Positions 18,213 to 27,727 of a stretch of DNA of 64,000 bases are shown piece by piece. The notes below the pieces were generated by a model. The model was not told where the DNA came from and did not search any database. It saw only the letters and a program-made list of their open reading frames with translations. The position numbers and the translations under genes are program-made. The DNA lies in the NCBI RefSeq assembly GCF_018919485.1, contig NZ_JAHLMU010000001.1, positions 2,630,048 through 2,694,047 of the forward strand, read 5' to 3'. Source of the DNA: Psychrobacter sp. TAE2020. Its GTDB lineage: Bacteria; Pseudomonadota; Gammaproteobacteria; Pseudomonadales; Moraxellaceae. How positions within the stretch are numbered: position 1 is the stretch's first letter; each line of letters begins with the position of its first letter.

Positions 18213-18774
18213 GTTTTAGACAGCAGTTCTCTGCTAGTCTATTGGCTTTATCAAAATCTGCCGAGCTAATCACCTTAGACTATGTTTAGTGGCTTATACC
18301 TTAAGTCTTGCTATACAATGCTTAGTCTAGCGCTGCACGGAAATATCTATTTATATAATACGATTATATCGACAATTCTGCCTAGCGTTTTGCTAGTTCT
18401 TGGATGATACACAGCCGTATTATGGTAAATAAATAATCCTATCTACTCAGTTTGTCACTTTCATAGCTACTATTTCTAAGCACTAGTACCAGCGATATTT
18501 ATTAGTAAATATTATTTTCGCTAGTACCTGCTATCAATCTTTTATTAAACTTCAAAAACCAAAAAATAGAATATATCTTTATTGAGATTATTTATTTGCT
18601 CTCAATAAAAATAACGGTATTTTATTGTCTAAAATTTAACTTATTAAAAATAATTTTCTTATTTAATTAGGCGGGATAAGTATTGCCTAATAATTGATAA
18701 AGAATAATTGATAAAAAATAATAAAAGCTTAGCAATAAAGTATCAATGATAATTAAAATATGGAAAAATGATTA

Positions 18775-19989
18775 ATGAGCATTCAATTAGTATTAAATGA
18801 AAGTGGTAAAAATGGGCTGCCAGTGAAGATTTACACTACTGATATAGAGCAAGGTGCCTTACAACAGCTGCGTAACTTAGCACAGTTGGAGTTTGTGCAT
18901 TCACATATTGCAGTGATGCCTGATGTACATGTGGGTAAAGGGGCAACCGTAGGGAGTGTGATTCCTACTAAATCGGCCATTATTCCAGCGGCAGTCGGGG
19001 TCGACATTGGCTGTGGAATGAATGCAGTGCGACTATCACTAACAGCAAGCGATTTACCCGATAGCCTAAAGTCACTACGTTTAGCAGTGGAGCAACAAGT
19101 ACCGGTTGGTTTTAATATGCATAAGCAAATTCAAGCCAAAATATCGACTCTTGACCCACTGGCAAAACGGTTAAAGCCGATTACTGATAAACATCCGGGG
19201 CTGCTTAAAATGCTCAGAGGTTTTGAACGTACTTGGGCCAAGCAAATAGGGACTTTGGGCGGGGGTAATCACTTTATTGAGTTGTGCTTAGATGAGAATA
19301 ATGATGTCTGGGTAATGCTACATTCTGGCAGTCGCGGCATTGGTAATTGTATTGGTCAGTATTTTATTAATTTGGCTAAGAAGGAGCGTCAATCACGCTT
19401 TGGTCATGTGCCTGATCGTGATTTGTCCTACTTTGCTGCGGGTTCTGATAGCTTTGCTGATTACATTGAAGCTGTGGAATGGGCGCAAGACTATGCCTTG
19501 GAGAATCGTCGCGAGATGATGCGCTTGGTTATCAAATCCTTGCAGTCGCCGCAAGTAGGATTGCCACGCTTTCAGCTAACCAAAGAGGCTATCAACTGTC
19601 ATCATAATTACGTCAATGAAGAAGTGCATTTTGGTGAGCAAGTCTATGTCACTCGTAAAGGGGCTATTAGTGCTTATGCCGGTGAGCTAGGGATTATTCC
19701 TGGCTCGATGGGCGCTAAGTCGTTTATTGTTAGTGGTCTAGGCAATAGTGAGTCGTTTTGTTCCTGTTCACATGGAGCAGGGCGACGTATGAGTCGGGGT
19801 AAGGCGGTGCGTACTTTCACTATTGATGAGTTAAAAGCACAAACCCAAGGCGTCGAATGTCGTAAAGATAAAGGGGTTATCGATGAAATTCCTAACGCCT
19901 ATAAAGATATCGATGAAGTGATGGCCAATCAGAGCGACTTAGTAGAAGTCGTGCATACGCTAAAGCAGGTTATGTGTATTAAAGGCTAA
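18775..19989 (+). CDS. rtcB: RNA-splicing ligase RtcB
   Basis: 404 aa, matching RtcB along its length. It shows VMPDVHVGKGATVGSVIP near residue 50, AVGVDIGCGMNAVRL with the metal-binding Asp-x-x-Cys, GTLGGGNHFIELC, HSGSRGIGN and the C-terminal SCSHGAGRRMSRGKA, which supplies the His that is guanylylated. RtcB uses GTP and Mn(II) to join RNA 2',3'-cyclic phosphate ends to 5'-hydroxyl ends, repairing tRNA or rRNA cut by stress endonucleases. No rtcA or sigma-54 regulator rtcR is next to it. The ribosome-binding site is weak. A small basic ORF follows 55 bp later. Confidence 0.95.
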   Translation: MSIQLVLNESGKNGLPVKIYTTDIEQGALQQLRNLAQLEFVHSHIAVMPDVHVGKGATVGSVIPTKSAIIPAAVGVDIGCGMNAVRLSLTASDLPDSLKSLRLAVEQQVPVGFNMHKQIQAKISTLDPLAKRLKPITDKHPGLLKMLRGFERTWAKQIGTLGGGNHFIELCLDENNDVWVMLHSGSRGIGNCIGQYFINLAKKERQSRFGHVPDRDLSYFAAGSDSFADYIEAVEWAQDYALENRREMMRLVIKSLQSPQVGLPRFQLTKEAINCHHNYVNEEVHFGEQVYVTRKGAISAYAGELGIIPGSMGAKSFIVSGLGNSESFCSCSHGAGRRMSRGKAVRTFTIDELKAQTQGVECRKDKGVIDEIPNAYKDIDEVMANQSDLVEVVHTLKQVMCIKG

Positions 19990-20044
19990 TGCTTGCCGCT
20001 AAAAACCAAAATTGATCGAATAAATTATAAATATAGGTAATCTA

Positions 20045-20290
20045 ATGAGCTTAAAACAAACCTTAAAAAAGGCCAAGCAGATTGAACGGCAGCTAGAAAG
20101 TTGCAATAGCGATGTTCTCAATAGCCCTAGTCAATTACTAGGCACTGTCAAACCACGCAACTATTTGGCGCTTGACCCGCTGTTAAAAAAAGGCGGGATT
20201 CATGAAAGAGAAGATATCGATATCGCTCGTAAAAAGCGCCGTCGTGAAACCAAGCAACAGCTGCGACGCACGGACTGGTCATCAGAGTAG
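20045..20290 (+). CDS. Small basic protein of unknown function downstream of rtcB
   Basis: 81 aa, strongly charged and Lys/Arg-rich at both ends (SLKQTLKKAKQIERQ and ARKKRRRETKQQLRRTD), predicted mostly helical with no membrane segment. AGG precedes the ATG. It lies 55 bp after rtcB on the same strand and before a shared terminator, so it is probably co-transcribed with the ligase. The basic composition would suit RNA binding, but that is inference. I do not recognise a family. Confidence 0.6.
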   Translation: MSLKQTLKKAKQIERQLESCNSDVLNSPSQLLGTVKPRNYLALDPLLKKGGIHEREDIDIARKKRRRETKQQLRRTDWSSE

Positions 20291-20323
20291 CTTTTGATTA
20301 AATCTAGATAAACATTTACCCAT

Positions 20324-20361
20324 AAAAAAGCCGTTCACTATCAATAGCGAACGGCTTTTTT
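20324..20361. terminator. Bidirectional terminator between rtcB operon and miaB
   Basis: AAAAAAGCCGTTC pairs with GAACGGCTTTTTT around a 12-nt loop; the A and T runs on both flanks suit the two convergent transcripts. Confidence 0.9.
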
Positions 20362-20437
20362 ATTCTATAATCGTTGACTGTCAAAAGCTCCACGCCAACC
20401 TACAAGATTTCCATCAACTAATTAAAGATAAATCAAC

Positions 20438-21934
20438 CTAAGCCAAGACCTCAACCAGATCGCCCTTGACCATATGCGGACTAACGAAGTCAGTAATGCG
20501 CACGTTAACGATCTTGCCTAGTAGCTCGTCCATTTTATCAGCGTCATAGGGGAACATCACCGTACGAGTATTATCAGCAGTGCCGATCAGGCAATCAGGA
20601 TGACGATTGGCTACTTGCTCGACTAATACTCGAGCGGTTGTACCAACCATCTCATGAGATTTTTGTAGCGTTGAATCGATAATAACCTTTTGAAATTCGG
20701 CTAAGCGTGCTTTTTTAGTTTTAAAGGTCACATCATCAGGCAGTTCAGCAGCTGGGGTACCCGGACGCTTAGAATAGATAAAGCTATAGGAATGATCGAA
20801 GTTCAATTCTTTAGCTAAATTTAGCGTTTGCTGAAAGTCTTCATCGGTCTCACCAGGAAAGCCGATAATGAAATCACTAGAGAGATGAATATCAGGACGA
20901 ATAGCTTTAAGTTTATTGATCTGATCGATATAAACATCAATAGTATGGTTGCGCTTCATCGCAGCCAATATCGCATTAGAGCCACTCTGCACTGGTAGAT
21001 GTAGATGTGATACTAGCTCTGGTAATTGGGCATAAGCGTCAATAATATCATCAGTGAACTCTAATGGATGACTAGTAGTATAACGTATACGCTCTACACC
21101 ATCGACATGTGAGACGTAGTGTAATAGCTCAGCAAAACGGCAAATGCTGCCATCGTCTTTTTCGCCACGATAGCCGTTGACGTTCTGACCTAATAAGTTT
21201 ATCTCACGAACACCTTGCTCTGCTAAGCTGTCAATCTCAGCCAATACATCATCGAGTGGGCGCGACAACTCTTCGCCGCGAGTATAAGGCACTACACAGA
21301 ATGAACAATACTTTGAGCAGCCTTCCATAATCGAGACAAAAGCTTTATAACCTTCGACGCGAGGCTCTGGTAAGAAGTCAAACTTCTCAATGCTAGGGAA
21401 GGACACATCGATAGTACCGATACGGTTTTTTGGGGCAATATCTTGCTGCTTATTGGATTGATCATACAACTCAGGTAAGCGATGCAAAGTTTGTGGTCCA
21501 AATACCATATCGACATAAGGCGCACGCTTTTGGATATTATCGCCTTCTTGTGAAGCTACGCAGCCGCCGACACCAATCACTAACTCTGGACGTTTTTCTT
21601 TTAACTTGCGCCAGCGGCCTAATTCGGAGAAGACTTTTTCTTGTGCTTTCTCACGAATAGAGCAAGTATTCATCAATAGCACATCAGCTTCATCGATATT
21701 ATAAGTGACTTCCATACCATGCGAATCGCCGAGCACATCAATCATTTTGCCAGAATCATAGACATTCATCTGACAGCCTTGAGTAGTAATAAAGACTTTT
21801 TTAGCTGCTATGGCTGGCGCTGCCTCTGAGGCTAGCTTTACAGGAGCATTGACCATAGTACCACTAACCATATCGCTATCAGTTTGGTTAGCAACAGCGT
21901 CATCGATGCGGGGGTTAAATACAGTAACACTCAT
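20438..21934 (-). CDS. miaB: tRNA-2-methylthio-N6-dimethylallyladenosine synthase MiaB
   Basis: 498 aa. The N-terminal UPF0004 domain starts at residue 45 with [20 protein letters not shown] and uses Cys54, the Cys in [11 protein letters not shown] and the one in GVGGCVA to bind one Fe-S cluster. The radical-SAM motif CSKYCSFC binds the second. A C-terminal TRAM domain closes the protein. MiaB adds the methylthio group to i6A37 of tRNAs reading UNN codons. The first 44 residues are a low-complexity leader not found in most MiaB. The gene is convergent with the rtcB pair. Confidence 0.97.
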   Translation of the reverse strand: MSVTVFNPRIDDAVANQTDSDMVSGTMVNAPVKLASEAAPAIAAKKVFITTQGCQMNVYDSGKMIDVLGDSHGMEVTYNIDEADVLLMNTCSIREKAQEKVFSELGRWRKLKEKRPELVIGVGGCVASQEGDNIQKRAPYVDMVFGPQTLHRLPELYDQSNKQQDIAPKNRIGTIDVSFPSIEKFDFLPEPRVEGYKAFVSIMEGCSKYCSFCVVPYTRGEELSRPLDDVLAEIDSLAEQGVREINLLGQNVNGYRGEKDDGSICRFAELLHYVSHVDGVERIRYTTSHPLEFTDDIIDAYAQLPELVSHLHLPVQSGSNAILAAMKRNHTIDVYIDQINKLKAIRPDIHLSSDFIIGFPGETDEDFQQTLNLAKELNFDHSYSFIYSKRPGTPAAELPDDVTFKTKKARLAEFQKVIIDSTLQKSHEMVGTTARVLVEQVANRHPDCLIGTADNTRTVMFPYDADKMDELLGKIVNVRITDFVSPHMVKGDLVEVLA

Positions 21935-22482
21935 AAGTAAAGTCCATGATTAACAAACAGAATATAGCGGCAGCAGGCCATTAATGGTGGCATATTTTAT
22001 CATAATCGGTCAGCAATGTGAAAAAGAAGCTTAGTCTGATAGCTATAATTATGATAAATTATTTATAATAGTATCAATTGCTTATCTAATCGCTGTCTAA
22101 GCTAAGCACAGACTTTGATAACAGCGCTTTAATGCTAGCTTTTAACTCATAGCATTTTTAGTAATAGAGCTTTATTAGTTATTACTAGGCTTTAACCATT
22201 ATCTTATACAGTTAACTTAAAGTATTAGATTACAACTAGTTGTGCATTTTAAAGCATTGATATCACGGTCGTGTTACTCGCTATTGTCCTATTTATTTAT
22301 AATTAGTAAAGGTAAGGGTTCAACATTGGCCTAATGTTGGCTTAATATAGTATGATAAGCGCCATCACCTTAGCGATATTCAATGAATCGCTGTTTAAGC
22401 CTTATTAGGGCGTGTCTGATAATTCGATAATAACCTTAAGGTCGAGTATCTAATACGTCTTTACATAATTAAGAGAGTCAGA
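21935..22482. other. Intergenic region between divergent miaB and slt
   Basis: About 550 bp that must hold the promoters of both genes. A possible -10 element, TATGAT at 22351-22356, follows TTGGCC at 22326-22331 with a long 19-bp spacer. Otherwise nothing recognisable. Confidence 0.4.
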
Positions 22483-24666
22483 ATGACAAAGCATAATGTT
22501 GCCCACAACCTTAGTAATAGTGACACTAGGCCCAAACGCTTCAATGCCGCCACCCTGAAAATGAGTGCTCTTAGCTTAGCAACGGCAATGAGTGCGCTAG
22601 GGTTATCACAAGTCGCTCATGCTGAGCTGACATGGGGTAATAGTGAAGAGAATACTTATCAGCAACCAACCAATTTTGAGCAATCGAATAACTTTGAGCA
22701 ACCAAGCAACTTTCAGCAATCGACTAATTTTCAGCAATCGACTAATTTTCAGCAAGATAGTAGTGTTAGCTCCTTTAATGCTGCCGCCCAAGCGGAAAGT
22801 CGTGGCGATGTGAATGCGCTCTATAATTATGAGCAGTCGATGAGCGGTGGTTTGTTTGCGATGTATCCTACTTATTGGCGAATGAACTTAGATTTGAATT
22901 CGCAAAGTTCAGCAGCAGTATCACAATTTGTTCGTCAATATCCAAATACCGTTATGGCAGAAAAACTGGCTGCTGATTTTGCTGAAACTAAAGCAGCTGC
23001 AGGGGATTATGCTTCCGTACGTCAAGTGGCCAATTTGATCACCAACGCCGATGCGAGCGAGCGCTGTGCTATTGGGCTAGGTTTTAATAATGGTGGCGAT
23101 ACTATGCGTGCCATGGCAGAGAAATCAGACGTTTGGCTTAAAACTCTCAAGCAGCCAGCACTATGTGAGCAGCTAGCGACTGAGATGAATAACAATGCGT
23201 TGATCAGTAATCAAGATCGAGCGGCACGGCTAAAACGTATGCTGCGTAAGGGTAAGACTGGGGACATAATGACTCTATCATCGCGTCTTGGCACCACTAT
23301 TCCTTATTCAGCACTCAGTGAAATCCAGCTAAGCCCAACGTCGTTCTTCAGTCGTTTTGGCATGCAGCCTAATAGCCAAACCAACCAATACTTATATCTA
23401 TATGCTATGGGACGCTTAGCTGACAAATCTTATCGTGAAGCCTCGCTACAGCTGGACTTCGATATTAAGCAAGACAATCAGCGTTCAGCGCGCTTGTTAA
23501 ATGATGAAACTCGTCGTTATGCCTATCGTATCCTTGGGGTTGAGCGTATGGGGCACAATACTGATGATGGCTTCAATGCTGAAGCTGTTGATTGGTTCCA
23601 TAACAGCTTGGATGATGACTTTAACTTCGAAGAAGCTGAAGATTATGCTATGGCTGCCATTCGTTTTAGTCGTTGGGATGATGTCGTTGAAGCCATCTCC
23701 AAAATGGATGCTGAGACTCAAAAGCTTAACAAATGGCAGTATTGGCTAGCACGTGCTTATGAGCAGTCAAGTAACAGCAGCAATCGTAATACGGCCAAAA
23801 AAATGTACCAGCATCTAGCCAAGAGTAATGAGTATTATGGTTTAATGGCTAAAGATAAGGCGGGTCAGCGTTTTGATATTAATGCCTTAGGCGGCAGTAA
23901 CTTACCTAACGTTAGTAACGCTGATCGTGCTCGTGTCCTGCAAGACCCAAACTTCGCCCGTGCTTTCGCCTTATATAATGGTGATGCCAATCGAACTCAT
24001 GCCAATCGCGAATGGAACTGGGCGGTTAAGCAGGCTCGTGACAAGCGTGATGACAACTTGATCATTGCAGCAGCGCTACAAGCACATGATCTAGGCTGGC
24101 TTGATCGTGCTGTTTATGCGGCTGATAATACTGATAAAGCCAGTAGTTTAGCGCTATCACATCCAATGCCACATCAGAGCTCTGTAGTTCGTTATAGCCA
24201 GTCAGCAGGTATCGATCCGGCTTGGGCTTATGGCATTATGCGTCAAGAAAGTCGTTTTGTGACCTCGGCACGCTCGAACGTTGGCGCTAGTGGTCTGATG
24301 CAAATTATGCCTGACACCGCAAAGTATATTGCTCGTAATTTAGGCGAATCTTATAGCTCAACTAAAGCTAATAGTGGCGATACTAATATTCGTTATGGCA
24401 CTTGGTATATGAGTGATATTTTGGCTAAGTTAAATTATCAGCCAGTACTAGCAACGGCAGGCTATAACGCAGGACCTAATAAAGCTAAGCGCTGGCAGCC
24501 AGTGTATGGGACGCTTGATGCTGACCAGTATGTTGAATCTATCGCTTATCCTGAGACCCGCAATTATGTTAAACATGTGATGGAGAATGCTACGATATAT
24601 AGTAATCTATTAGGTCGTGGGCAGCCCATCACTCAGCGTATGGGTACTATTCCAGCCGCTTTTTAA
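22483..24666 (+). CDS. slt: Soluble lytic murein transglycosylase with N-terminal hexapeptide repeats
   Basis: 727 aa. A long signal peptide ends at AHA-E (residue about 49). Residues 62-91 are five copies of a six-residue unit (x-x-N-F-E/Q-Q). A superhelical region rich in helical hairpins follows, as in the U-domain of Slt70. The C-terminal SLT domain has YGIMRQESRF with catalytic Glu589, VGASGLMQIMPDTA, and ATAGYNAGPNKAKRW. The enzyme cleaves glycan strands in the periplasm to yield 1,6-anhydromuropeptides, which AmpD (32225) later processes. The gene is monocistronic with its own terminator. Confidence 0.92.
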   Translation: MTKHNVAHNLSNSDTRPKRFNAATLKMSALSLATAMSALGLSQVAHAELTWGNSEENTYQQPTNFEQSNNFEQPSNFQQSTNFQQSTNFQQDSSVSSFNAAAQAESRGDVNALYNYEQSMSGGLFAMYPTYWRMNLDLNSQSSAAVSQFVRQYPNTVMAEKLAADFAETKAAAGDYASVRQVANLITNADASERCAIGLGFNNGGDTMRAMAEKSDVWLKTLKQPALCEQLATEMNNNALISNQDRAARLKRMLRKGKTGDIMTLSSRLGTTIPYSALSEIQLSPTSFFSRFGMQPNSQTNQYLYLYAMGRLADKSYREASLQLDFDIKQDNQRSARLLNDETRRYAYRILGVERMGHNTDDGFNAEAVDWFHNSLDDDFNFEEAEDYAMAAIRFSRWDDVVEAISKMDAETQKLNKWQYWLARAYEQSSNSSNRNTAKKMYQHLAKSNEYYGLMAKDKAGQRFDINALGGSNLPNVSNADRARVLQDPNFARAFALYNGDANRTHANREWNWAVKQARDKRDDNLIIAAALQAHDLGWLDRAVYAADNTDKASSLALSHPMPHQSSVVRYSQSAGIDPAWAYGIMRQESRFVTSARSNVGASGLMQIMPDTAKYIARNLGESYSSTKANSGDTNIRYGTWYMSDILAKLNYQPVLATAGYNAGPNKAKRWQPVYGTLDADQYVESIAYPETRNYVKHVMENATIYSNLLGRGQPITQRMGTIPAAF
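22666..22755 (+). repeat. Five 18-bp tandem repeats inside slt
   Basis: Five in-frame 18-bp units encode PTNFEQ, SNNFEQ, PSNFQQ, STNFQQ, STNFQQ. The last two units are nearly identical at the DNA level. Copy number may vary between strains by slippage. Confidence 0.9.
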
Positions 24667-24740
24667 CTATAGTTGATAGCCGTCAACCGTAGCGTTGCTA
24701 TAGTCTGTCTGTCGCTATTATTTAAATCATTATTTGTGCA

Positions 24741-24782
24741 AATAAGCCATTAGTAGTTCGCTACTAATGGCTTATTTTTTTA
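24741..24782 (+). terminator. Terminator of slt
   Basis: A 16-bp stem (AATAAGCCATTAGTAG with its complement from 24761) is closed by a TTCG tetraloop and followed by a long T run. Confidence 0.93.
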
Positions 24783-25083
24783 GCCTTGTTGCTAAAAGTA
24801 TTCAATAAACACACCCTAAGCAGGTGTTCCTTGGTGTTACCTTATTTACTCTATTTTTCAGAGTTTATTTTATAGTCTTATTACCTACTATTTTAGTAGA
24901 AGCTACTGTCGAAACTGGGCGCTAATAAAAGAATATCCTCAGCGGTTTGCTCAGCAACTTACGTTTCTGCTATAGATTAAAAAAAGGGTTTTGTTACCAT
25001 TGCATTAAATATTATCACTATTCTGAGTATGGTTACCTAAGTCTATAACCATCGCTTGATAACGACTGAATGTTTTATTAATT

Positions 25084-25860
25084 ATGATAAAAAAATCCTT
25101 ACAACATACCAGTCCTATAATCACTAACTCGCAGTTGATTAAGCAGCTATGGTGGTGCTGTATCATAAAATTAAAGTCGATAACCGGCAGCTATTCAGCA
25201 GCTAATACACCTACTAAGTCTACTAAGTCTACTTTGTTTAGTGCTATCGTAGGATGCTGCCTGCTACTAGGGATGACATCAACGCCCGCTCAAGCTGCCA
25301 ATGTATCTAAGAGCGGGCAGCGAGTACTGATGATTGAGATGACTCCAGCGTTATGTAAAATGCAACCCTCGCGTTCGCGCATGCGCCAGTGTTTAGAAGG
25401 CTATTCACTGACTGTAGCAGGTCTCAATCTAGGTTATGGCAATCGTTGTGAACGGGGTAGCGAGCCTGATTTGACGCCTTTGCAACTTAAAGTGGTCAAC
25501 CGTATCATGCCAGATAGTACGGTTCGAAGCCAAGCATGGTATAGATACGGAGCTTGTAGCCCACTGAGTGCCAACAGCTACTTTCGCCAGATTGTCAGTC
25601 TTGCTAGCGAGTTAAAGTTACCAAGTGAACTCAATAGTGGCAATAGTTATACCGTTTCTAAGTCAAGTTTTCTAGGTCAGATGACTCGACTAAACAGTAG
25701 AATGAATAGTGCCAGTATTGACCTGATCTGTCAGGATGCTAACCGGCGTCAATCTATTCTTACCGAAGTGCATATCTGTTATGAGGGCAGCCAGTTCGGT
25801 ACTTGTAGCAGTCCAATAAATAGTTGTGGTAAAAACTTTATCATTTCAGGCGGCAAATAA
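25084..25860 (+). CDS. RNase T2-family secreted protein lacking catalytic histidines
   Basis: 258 aa with an N-terminal hydrophobic signal (SAIVGCCLLLGMTSTPAQA) after an unusually long 50-residue leader. The body has the T2 layout: EMTPALC, CLEGYSLTVAGLN at the place of the CAS I box, QAWYRYGACSPLSANSYF at the CAS II box, KLPSELNSG, and a Cys-rich C-terminus (LTEVHICYEG...CSSPINSCG). In active enzymes the boxes read HGLWP and HEWxKHGTC. Here the residues are A112-GLNL and Q150-AWYRYGAC, so both catalytic His and the Glu are gone, while the disulfide Cys framework is kept. It is probably a non-catalytic RNA-binding or inhibitor-type protein. Function unknown. Confidence 0.7.
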   Translation: MIKKSLQHTSPIITNSQLIKQLWWCCIIKLKSITGSYSAANTPTKSTKSTLFSAIVGCCLLLGMTSTPAQAANVSKSGQRVLMIEMTPALCKMQPSRSRMRQCLEGYSLTVAGLNLGYGNRCERGSEPDLTPLQLKVVNRIMPDSTVRSQAWYRYGACSPLSANSYFRQIVSLASELKLPSELNSGNSYTVSKSSFLGQMTRLNSRMNSASIDLICQDANRRQSILTEVHICYEGSQFGTCSSPINSCGKNFIISGGK

Positions 25861-26056
25861 GCGCTGATATCTTTAAGTTATGGTAAGTATAAAATGTAAC
25901 AAAATAGACTATAATGCACTTACCGTTGTCCCTAGACGGTTTGGCAAACGAAGTGCTACACTAGCCTCGGTTTATGGCAGTTGCTACATACAAGCTCAAT
26001 GAGCATAAATTAATAAGCAAGAAAACCATATCTAATAATCAATTAGGGAGTATTTT

Positions 26057-27040
26057 ATGAAACAGCCTATACGTGTTGCCGTAACTGGTGCTGCAGGTAA
26101 TATCAGCTATGCAATGTTATTTCGTATTGCATCTGGTGAGATGCTAGGTAAAGATCAGCCTGTTATTTTGAATTTACTTGAAATCACTCCAGCACTTGAT
26201 GCCCTTAAGGGTGTGGTTATGGAACTACAAGACTGTGCCTTTCCTTTATTAGTAGATATCGTTCAAACGGATGATGCCAAAGTAGCGTTTAAAGATGTGA
26301 GTTATGCTTTATTAGTAGGTTCACGCCCACGTGGTCCAGGTATGGAACGCAAAGACTTATTAGAAGCTAACGCGGCGATTTTTTCAGCACAAGGTAAAGC
26401 GCTTAATGACGTGGCTAACCGTGATGTAAAAGTTTTAGTTGTGGGTAACCCTGCAAACACTAACGCGGTTATCGCTCAGCGTAATGCACCAGATCTTGAT
26501 CCACGTAATTTCACCGCAATGACTCGTTTGGATCACAACCGTGGTATAGCTCAGTTGGCTGAAAAGACAGAAACTACGGTCAACGATGTTAAAAAAATGA
26601 TTATCTGGGGCAACCATTCATCCACTCAGTATCCTGATCTAACCGCTTGTACGGTTAACGGTAAGCCAGCATTAGACTTGGTTGATCGTGAGTGGTATGA
26701 AAACACTTATATCCCAGAAGTACAAAAGCGTGGCGCAGCAATTATTAAAGCACGTGGTGCCTCTTCAGCAGCCTCCGCTGCTAACGCAGCTATTGCCCAC
26801 GTACGTACATGGGTAATGGGTACAGAGGGCGACGATTGGGTATCTATGGGTGTCTATTCTAATGGCGAATATGGTATTGCTAAAGGTTTGATCTACTCAT
26901 TCCCTTGTACTTGTAAAGATGGTGACTGGTCTATCGTTGAGGGTGTTGATGTATCATCAGACTTCTCAAAAGATAAAATGGCAGCTACTGAGCAAGAGCT
27001 TAGCGAAGAGCGTGATGCCGTATCACATCTATTGCCATAA
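26057..27040 (+). CDS. mdh: Malate dehydrogenase
   Basis: 327 aa, the NAD-dependent type 2 form that is close to cytosolic eukaryotic MDH. The nucleotide-binding loop is GAAGNISY at residues 11-18. NPANTNA, the [13 protein letters not shown] segment and the catalytic His187 in [12 protein letters not shown] are in place. It interconverts malate and oxaloacetate in the TCA cycle. This family is well studied in cold-adapted bacteria, where loop changes raise flexibility. The gene has an AGGGAG ribosome-binding site and its own terminator. Confidence 0.97.
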   Translation: MKQPIRVAVTGAAGNISYAMLFRIASGEMLGKDQPVILNLLEITPALDALKGVVMELQDCAFPLLVDIVQTDDAKVAFKDVSYALLVGSRPRGPGMERKDLLEANAAIFSAQGKALNDVANRDVKVLVVGNPANTNAVIAQRNAPDLDPRNFTAMTRLDHNRGIAQLAEKTETTVNDVKKMIIWGNHSSTQYPDLTACTVNGKPALDLVDREWYENTYIPEVQKRGAAIIKARGASSAASAANAAIAHVRTWVMGTEGDDWVSMGVYSNGEYGIAKGLIYSFPCTCKDGDWSIVEGVDVSSDFSKDKMAATEQELSEERDAVSHLLP

Positions 27041-27066
27041 GCTAAATTTTATAGCTAATAGATAAT

Positions 27067-27100
27067 AAAAAAGTCTTACTATTATGGTGAGACTTTTTTT
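27067..27100 (+). terminator. Terminator of mdh
   Basis: A stem of about 13 bp (with G-U pairs) rooted in an A/T run around a short loop, ending in eight T residues. Confidence 0.85.
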
Positions 27101-27251
27101 TAAGACTTTTTTGCTGCTCTATAAGTATAGGGTACAACGTTAACATAACTGGTAACGTTGGATAACAGATCGTTCAATCTAGCTTGCTACAATAGTTGCT
27201 GATTAGTGAAACAATAAACACAAAAATAATCGCCGAAATTAAAGGAGAGAG

Positions 27252-27494
27252 ATGATGTTAGGTGAACCAAGTTACAGTATAAATGACTTATTTGCTCAAT
27301 TAGGATTAGCTAGCTCAGATGCAGCCATTGATACTTTTATTGAAAATAACCCATTAGCCAAAGATGAAGAGCTGACAGAGTCGAAAATTTGGGATGAGAA
27401 GCAGCGTATGTTTCTACAAGAAGAATGGAAAAAAGACGCAGTATGGGTAGAGATTATTGATGAGTTGAATGTGCGTATGCATCCTACCGCTTAA
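27252..27494 (+). CDS. DUF2789 family protein
   Basis: 80 aa, matching the DUF2789 pattern: YSINDLFAQLGLASSDAAIDTFIENN, then FLQEEWKKDAVWVEIIDELNVRM. It is a small cytosolic helical protein of unknown function that is common in gammaproteobacteria. Two adjacent ATG codons (27252 and 27255) follow AAGGAG; the second has the better spacing of seven bases, so the true product may be one residue shorter. The gene is flanked by terminators on both sides and is expressed alone. Confidence 0.82.
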   Translation: MMLGEPSYSINDLFAQLGLASSDAAIDTFIENNPLAKDEELTESKIWDEKQRMFLQEEWKKDAVWVEIIDELNVRMHPTA

Positions 27495-27605
27495 CGGGCA
27501 TCAATACTTAGTTTTAAATGATTAGTCCCAAATACTTAGTCTTAAAGAATTAGTTGTCTTAAATAATTAGTTTCAACCGCCAGTTATATGGTTAATAATG
27601 CAAAG

Positions 27606-27639
27606 AAAAACCCACAAACAAGCGTTCTGTGGGTTTTTT
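27606..27639. terminator. Bidirectional terminator between DUF2789 gene and ribF
   Basis: AAAAACCCACA (27606-27616) pairs with TGTGGGTTTTT (27628-27638) around an 11-nt loop; usable by both convergent genes. Confidence 0.88.
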
Positions 27640-27727
27640 ATGCAAGGGGTGTAGAGGCTATATAGAATCGGCACTTAGCACTAGCACTGAGCAAACAGGT
27701 TACTTTATAAATGAGCCTAGGATAAGG

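Larger units (their letters stand above)
17847..18774. other. Long AT-rich intergenic region with short direct repeats
   Basis: About 930 bp. It contains a 17-bp tandem duplication (17906-17939), a small ORF with a good ribosome-binding site (18117-18212) and a 13-bp direct repeat just before rtcB (18689-18715). I see no sigma-54 promoter of the TGGCAC-N5-TTGC type and no rtcR. The remainder shows no ORF or named RNA. Confidence 0.5.

Noticed and set aside
18775-20290. Toxin-antitoxin or antiphage pair at rtcB
   Set aside because: RtcB is a housekeeping repair ligase and the 81-aa protein shows no toxin or antitoxin motif; only co-transcription is supported.
24901-25083. Riboswitch or small RNA before the RNase T2-like gene
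   Set aside because: No conserved aptamer features or expression platform are visible; the sequence is generic AT-rich leader.
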